This document shows positions 59,812-64,000 of a stretch of 64,000 nt of DNA, piece by piece. Under the pieces are notes generated by a model, which was not told the DNA's origin, ran no database searches, and saw only the letters and a program-made list of their open reading frames with translations. The stretch lies in assembly GCA_029256485.1 (NCBI GenBank), contig JAQSXU010000001.1, positions 1 to 64,000 of the forward strand, read 5' to 3'. The DNA comes from Clostridiaceae bacterium (GTDB taxonomy: Bacteria > Bacillota_A > Clostridia > Clostridiales > Clostridiaceae). The number at the start of each line of letters is the position of its first letter. The first letter of the stretch is position 1. The position numbers and the translations under genes are program-made.

Positions 59812-61320
59812 ATGGAAAAAATATTGTTAGCAGTTGGCTTTAGACAATTAGAAGAGTACATTGAAAAACAATTAAAAAAAGAATTTCTATTTGTTGGAAC
59901 AACAGTATACAGAGAAGGAATATTAAGAGCAATAGGTCAAAAAAATCCTGATATAGTTATTATAAGAGAAACTTTAGAGGGTAGAGAGAATATCCTTTCA
60001 TTAATTTATGAAATTAGAGGAAAGTTCCCAAGATTAAGAATAGTTTTTATTGCAGGAAAAAGAGAACCAGGAGATGCTTTGTTAGCTACACTTGTAAGTT
60101 ATGGTATTTATGACATACTTCAGGGAGAAAAAATCCAGGCACAAGAGGTTATTTCATTAATTAGAAAACCAAATGAGTATAAAGATGTAAAACATCTACA
60201 ACCAGCTCCTGTTTTAGACGAAAAATCAAACAAGGTATTATTCCAAGCACCAGAAGCAATTGTTAAAGAAAAAGAAATAATCAAAGAAATTTATATTGGT
60301 AATGAAACTGGTGAAGCAAATAAAGATAGTACATCTATTCAATCAGCAACAACTGACATTAAATTAGACGATAAAGAAAAACCAGAACCACAAAAAACAA
60401 CAAATATAAAAACAAGCAAACCAACGCAAGAGCAACCCTTAAAACATGGGTTTTTAAGTAAATTTAAAGGTAAAAATGATGTGGTAGAAATTCAAAATAC
60501 TTTAGCTATTACAAAACAAAAAATTATAACATTTATGGGAAGTAAAAGTGGTGTTGGAAATTCAGTAACTGCATTAAATACAGCGACATTATTGGCTCAA
60601 AGGGGTTTAAAAACTATTTATATTGAATTAAATGAAAGAACCCCATCAGTATCATATTGGTATGAGCTTGGATATATTGAAGATGGTATTGATTCTGCAA
60701 TAATTGCATTACAAGATAATAATTATAAAAAAGTTAATGATGCAATAATTAGCTCAAAAGAGTTAAAAAAAACAGAAAGTTCTATGCAAAAAAACTATAA
60801 AAAGCTTCCAGACAGTTTAGACTTTATGTTCTTTTCTAAGAAGTATCTTACAAAAGATGAAAGTATAGATTTGCAAGAACCATTAGATATGTCTCTAAGT
60901 AAAGAATTATATTTATATTTAATATTTCAAGCAGGTTATGATTTTATTATCTTAGACGTGCCTGCAAATATTTCAAATGATATATCACGAAATGCTTTAA
61001 TTTATTCGAATAAAGTGTTTGTAACAATTACTCAAGATATAAGTACTATTGGTTATAGCATTTATAACACTCATGAATTAGACAAAAAAGGTCTTAGTAT
61101 AAACAATAGGATGCATTATATATTGAATAAATTTGAAAAAACAGATTTATCAATAAAAGAAATAGAAGATTGGATTCAGACTAAAGAAATTCTCACAATT
61201 CCTTTATTAAATAAAGAATATATTAATTCTTCATTTATTGGTATTCCGATTAGTCTATATTCAAAAAATCAGAACTTAAAAAGTTCTTTTCAAAAGATAG
61301 TAGAAAAAATAATAAAATAA
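59812..61320 (+). CDS. TadZ/CpaE-like protein with altered P-loop
   Basis: A 502-residue protein. ATG 59812 is chosen for the AAAGGAGGTG site. Residues 1-120 form an atypical receiver domain without the phosphoacceptor pattern. A low-complexity linker (about 130-220) contains HGFLSKFKGKN. A MinD/ParA-like domain follows (about 237-500). Its deviant Walker A reads GSKSGVGNS (near 242-250), so the catalytic lysine is Asn; TadZ proteins with atypical P-loops are known. TadZ localises the Tad pilus machine at the pole. A paralogue with an intact P-loop follows the CpaB gene. Confidence 0.8.
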   Translation: MEKILLAVGFRQLEEYIEKQLKKEFLFVGTTVYREGILRAIGQKNPDIVIIRETLEGRENILSLIYEIRGKFPRLRIVFIAGKREPGDALLATLVSYGIYDILQGEKIQAQEVISLIRKPNEYKDVKHLQPAPVLDEKSNKVLFQAPEAIVKEKEIIKEIYIGNETGEANKDSTSIQSATTDIKLDDKEKPEPQKTTNIKTSKPTQEQPLKHGFLSKFKGKNDVVEIQNTLAITKQKIITFMGSKSGVGNSVTALNTATLLAQRGLKTIYIELNERTPSVSYWYELGYIEDGIDSAIIALQDNNYKKVNDAIISSKELKKTESSMQKNYKKLPDSLDFMFFSKKYLTKDESIDLQEPLDMSLSKELYLYLIFQAGYDFIILDVPANISNDISRNALIYSNKVFVTITQDISTIGYSIYNTHELDKKGLSINNRMHYILNKFEKTDLSIKEIEDWIQTKEILTIPLLNKEYINSSFIGIPISLYSKNQNLKSSFQKIVEKIIK

Positions 61321-61336
61321 TTAGGAGGTGTGTTTT

Positions 61337-62161
61337 TTGAAAAAGAAAAAGATTTTAATTTTGTTTTTGCAATTTTGTTTAATAATTGGTTTTGGTTTAT
61401 CGTTTTACACATATGTACAAAACGAAATAGAACCAACAGAAGTATATATTTACAATAAAGACTTCACAGATAATATAGGTGATAAAAAAATAACCGAAGC
61501 AGATATAACATTGATAACAATACCAGATACAGCTAAAAGTGATATATTTGCAACTAAAAAAGAAGATATTATTGGTAAATATCTCAATACTAAAGTATAT
61601 AAAGGACAATATGTATATACTCAACAATTGGTTATAAAAGAAGATGTTGACCCATTTGAAAACTCAGATTTATCTAAATTAAGAAAGGTATCTTTACCTA
61701 TAACTTATTTAGATGGGTTTGCTGGCGATGTTAAATATGGAGATAAAGTTGATTTGTTATTTACTGGTGAAGGTATAAAGAAAACTGAAAGTGGTGACGA
61801 AACATTTAAATATTCTAAAGTATTCCTTCAAAATTTACTTGTTTATAATGTAGCGACAGAAGAAGGATATAAGTTTGAAAATCATTCTGATATAACTAAA
61901 TATGAAGCTGACCAATCATTAGAAAGTGAAAGTTCAGAAGAAATTTCAACATCAGGTTCAGATGAACAACTTGCGGTAATAACTCTTGCTGTTACATTAG
62001 ACCAAGCAGAAGAAATAGCTACAAGAATGAAATCTGGACAAATAAAAGTTATTGGGACATTTGATGATAGTACAACCTATGAAACTTTAGGGTTTGTTCT
62101 TGGCGACTACGAAAAAGTATTCTCAGGCAATGCCAATGCAGAAGTTGGGACTTTAAAATAA
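61337..62161 (+). CDS. cpaB: CpaB/RcpC-like pilus assembly protein
   Basis: A 274-residue protein from TTG 61337 (AGGAGGTG, 6-nt spacing). An N-terminal membrane helix (about 4-25) is followed by a SAF-like beta domain (about 35-95; ITEADITLITIPDTAK, NTKVYKGQYVYTQQLV) and an RcpC-type domain (SLPITYLDGFAGDVKYGDKV, IKVIGTFDD). CpaB/RcpC proteins act in Tad pilus assembly; SAF domains resemble the periplasmic FlgA fold. In the Tad operon it lies between two TadZ-like genes. Confidence 0.82.
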   Translation: MKKKKILILFLQFCLIIGFGLSFYTYVQNEIEPTEVYIYNKDFTDNIGDKKITEADITLITIPDTAKSDIFATKKEDIIGKYLNTKVYKGQYVYTQQLVIKEDVDPFENSDLSKLRKVSLPITYLDGFAGDVKYGDKVDLLFTGEGIKKTESGDETFKYSKVFLQNLLVYNVATEEGYKFENHSDITKYEADQSLESESSEEISTSGSDEQLAVITLAVTLDQAEEIATRMKSGQIKVIGTFDDSTTYETLGFVLGDYEKVFSGNANAEVGTLK

Positions 62162-62186
62162 TTAAATAATCATCAAAAATTTATTT

Positions 62187-62250
62187 AAGGAGGGTTATAA
62201 CACGTTGCAAATATATCTAATTATTAATATTTACAACGTGTTAAATTAAT
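62187..62250 (+). promoter_or_regulatory. Leader with hairpin or 14-codon peptide before second tadZ
   Basis: AAGGAGGG (62187-62194) lies 56 nt before ATG 62251. Between them, AACACGTTG (62199-62207) and CAACGTGTT (62234-62242) form an inverted repeat, and a 14-codon reading frame starts at TTG 62205 (10 nt from the site) and stops at TAA 62247-62249, one base before the ATG. Either a hairpin that brings the site near the start or leader-peptide coupling would be needed. Confidence 0.6.
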
Positions 62251-63669
62251 ATGAAAAATAAAATTATAGTTGCAAGTGGACAAAATGAGATAGATAATGC
62301 CATAGTGAAATTCGAAGATTATGAAGTTGTAACAAAAATTGAATATAAAAAAGAAATATATGAAGCATGTAATTATTTTCAACCAAATATTCTTTTAGTT
62401 GGTGAAGGATTGTCAGGGCAGGAAACTTTAATGGGGGTAATTCTTAATTTAGTAAAAGATTTCCCAAATTTAAGAATTATTTATTTTGCTGGCAATGTAG
62501 ATATGAGAGATACCGCTAAAGTTAATTCTCTTGGTATTTTAGTAATGGCAGGAATTTATGATATTGTTCATGAAAAGAAAATAACTGTTCAGATGTTAAA
62601 GCATATTTTAGATAATCCTAAGACACTTGACAATGTAACATATCTTACAAAATCAATGAAGGAAAATTCGAAACATTCAAAAGATAATTTAATTGAATTT
62701 GAAATACCAGATGAAGATAAAGAAAAAGTTGATGATGATATTTATAAAAACCTACATGTTGTTTCTTCAATAAAACCAGGAACGGGTAAAAGTTTTTTAT
62801 CAACTAATATCGCTACAGCAATTGCAAACTATGGAGTAGAAAATAAATTTGGTAAAAAACCAAAAGTAGCCTTGATTGAAGCAGACTTACAAAACTTATC
62901 AGTTGGAACACTTTTGCAAATTGAAGATGATAAGAAAAACTTAAAAACAGTTATGGACAAAATTTCAACTATTGTTAATGATAATGGAAAATTCGTAGGT
63001 ACTTTACAACAAACAGAAGAAGTTAATGCTTTTATTATTGATTGTTTTAAACCTTATTATAAAGTTAAAAACCTTGAAGCATTAGTTGGTTCACAATTAA
63101 CAATAAAGGAACTTGAAGATATAAAACCATTTTACTATATATATTTAATTGACGCTATTATAGATGAATATGACGTTGTTATAATAGATACTAATTCATC
63201 TTTGACACATGTTACAACCTTTCCATTGTTACATATGGCAAAAAATTGTTATTACATTTTAAATCTTGATTTTAATAATGTGCGAAATAATGTTAGATAT
63301 AAAGATTTCTTAAATGAAATAGGTATTAAAGACAAAGTAAAATATGTATTAAATGAAGACATTTTAAATGAAGACATTGAAACAGCAGATAGTGGAGTGG
63401 GTATTGAAGAATTAATCTTTACAGCAAATCACTTAAATGATTCTGATTTTAAATTGGAAGCAAGAATTCCAATGCTACCTAAATCTGTATTCTTAAATAG
63501 ATTGTATGAGGGAACACCTGTTGTGCTTGACGATAAAAAGTACACACTTAAAGTTAAATACGAAATTATGAAAGTAGCAAATCAAATATGGCCTATTAAA
63601 AATTTTAAGGAAATAGAAGAGCAAGTACAAAATCTTAAGAAAAAGAAAAAGAAAGGGTTGTTTTTTTAA
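62251..63669 (+). CDS. TadZ/CpaE-like ATPase with intact P-loop
   Basis: A 472-residue paralogue of the gene at 59812. Residues 1-130 form a receiver-like domain (IYFAGNVDMRDTAKVN, GIYDIVHEKK matches GIYDILQGEK of the other). The ATPase part has the deviant Walker A SIKPGTGKSFLS (about 172-183), VALIEADLQ as Walker A', and DVVIIDTNSSLTH as Walker B. The C-terminus is basic (KKKKKKGLFF). It may be the working ATPase while the first copy is a scaffold. ATG 62251 lacks a nearby site of its own (see the leader upstream). Confidence 0.82.
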   Translation: MKNKIIVASGQNEIDNAIVKFEDYEVVTKIEYKKEIYEACNYFQPNILLVGEGLSGQETLMGVILNLVKDFPNLRIIYFAGNVDMRDTAKVNSLGILVMAGIYDIVHEKKITVQMLKHILDNPKTLDNVTYLTKSMKENSKHSKDNLIEFEIPDEDKEKVDDDIYKNLHVVSSIKPGTGKSFLSTNIATAIANYGVENKFGKKPKVALIEADLQNLSVGTLLQIEDDKKNLKTVMDKISTIVNDNGKFVGTLQQTEEVNAFIIDCFKPYYKVKNLEALVGSQLTIKELEDIKPFYYIYLIDAIIDEYDVVIIDTNSSLTHVTTFPLLHMAKNCYYILNLDFNNVRNNVRYKDFLNEIGIKDKVKYVLNEDILNEDIETADSGVGIEELIFTANHLNDSDFKLEARIPMLPKSVFLNRLYEGTPVVLDDKKYTLKVKYEIMKVANQIWPIKNFKEIEEQVQNLKKKKKKGLFF

Positions 63670-63678
63670 CAACCCTTT
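63652..63678 (+). terminator. Hairpin between second tadZ and next gene (possible attenuator)
   Basis: An 11-bp stem AAAGGGTTGTT/AACAACCCTTT with a TTTTT loop. It contains the stop codon of the tadZ gene and has only a short T tail, so partial termination or mRNA processing is likely. Confidence 0.55.
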
Positions 63679-63708
63679 TGTCACTATAAGAGAGGAGGAT
63701 TTTTATTG

Positions 63709-64000
63709 ATGGAAACGGATTTTAAATCTTTTAAAAAAGATATTAATAAATTTAAAAATCAAAAACAAGATGGAGTTTTATTAGATTATGAAGAAGCATT
63801 AGAAATCGTAAGAGAAGCGATAACTGAAAAGAAAATGGGCACAACAGATGATACTAAAGACGATAAAGAGATAGTAATTAAAGATAAAGAATATCTAAGA
63901 AAAAAAATGAAGCTTTGTAAATTAATAGTAGAAGATGTAGTGTATTCTAAAAATATGCATATTAGAGGTTATGATAAAGAAAATTTAATTGATAAATTTA
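63709..64000 (+). CDS. Start of a gene in the tadA (CpaF ATPase) position, cut by window end
   Basis: ATG 63709 follows AGAGGAGG. The visible 97 codons encode a charged, helical N-terminus (FKSFKKDINKFKNQKQDG, LDYEEALEIVREAI) with no stop before the window end. The position after two tadZ genes and cpaB suggests TadA/CpaF, the Tad secretion ATPase, whose Walker motifs would lie several hundred residues further. The gene call is firm; the identity is inferred from order only. Confidence 0.6.
   Translation, partial: METDFKSFKKDINKFKNQKQDGVLLDYEEALEIVREAITEKKMGTTDDTKDDKEIVIKDKEYLRKKMKLCKLIVEDVVYSKNMHIRGYDKENLIDKF

Overview
The window is strongly AT-rich, with strong AGGAGG-type ribosome-binding sites, frequent TTG starts and a c-di-GMP-I riboswitch. 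Together these suggest a Bacillota host, most likely class Clostridia. No rRNA, tRNA or housekeeping operon is visible. An iteron origin, an actin-type partition locus, a coupling protein, topoisomerase III and two relaxation-type proteins indicate a large, probably conjugative plasmid or comparable extrachromosomal element.

Layout: 0-3.6 kb (minus) holds an array of Flp/Tad pilins, a TadV/CpaA prepilin peptidase and a pseudopilin-like protein. 4.6-11.5 kb (minus) holds a HerA-type ATPase and an Mre11-Rad50 operon in which Mre11 is fused to the N-terminal half of Rad50 and the C-terminal half of Rad50 is a separate gene. 11.7-14.9 kb has an orphan cytosine methyltransferase, a CmoA-like methyltransferase and small genes. 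15-22.6 kb (minus) encodes three exported proteins (one of 991 aa, two with copper-amine-oxidase-N 'stalk' domains) and a PIN-PhoH protein. 23-32.4 kb is the maintenance core: putative initiator, 14 phased iterons, RecA with a pair of paralogous small proteins, a MerR-like protein flanked by TTTCGTTA repeats, and ParM/ParR with a candidate centromere. 32.4-41.8 kb has RecJ, an orphan c-di-GMP riboswitch, a YdjM-like membrane protein, an XRE regulator, a dTMP-kinase-like protein, a VirB2-like small membrane protein, a replication-relaxation protein, an S1-domain protein and a response regulator. 42-51.6 kb (plus) has RecD2, signal peptidase I, TopB and a VirD4-type coupling protein. 52-59.6 kb has a hibernation factor, two DNA methyltransferases with an ADP-ribosylglycohydrolase, a second relaxation-type protein and an XRE regulator. 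59.8-64 kb (plus) is a second Tad block: TadZ, CpaB, a second TadZ and the start of a gene in the position of TadA.

How it works together: Tad genes flank the window while a VirD4-like coupling protein, TopB and a VirB2-like peptide lie inside it, so the element may build a Tad-type pilus and may couple it to DNA transfer. Twelve promoters share an 18-bp palindrome whose one arm is the -35 box. They drive nearly all the recombination and topology genes (HerA, Mre11-Rad50, the RecA operon, RecJ, RecD2, TopB, Tmk-like) and the XRE gene at 36.4-37.2 kb. This looks like a plasmid-encoded recombination regulon. A second 14-bp palindrome (TTGACTATWGTCAA) marks another promoter set. Three genes appear to start at ATA codons. 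All functional calls rest on motifs read by eye; no database search was possible.
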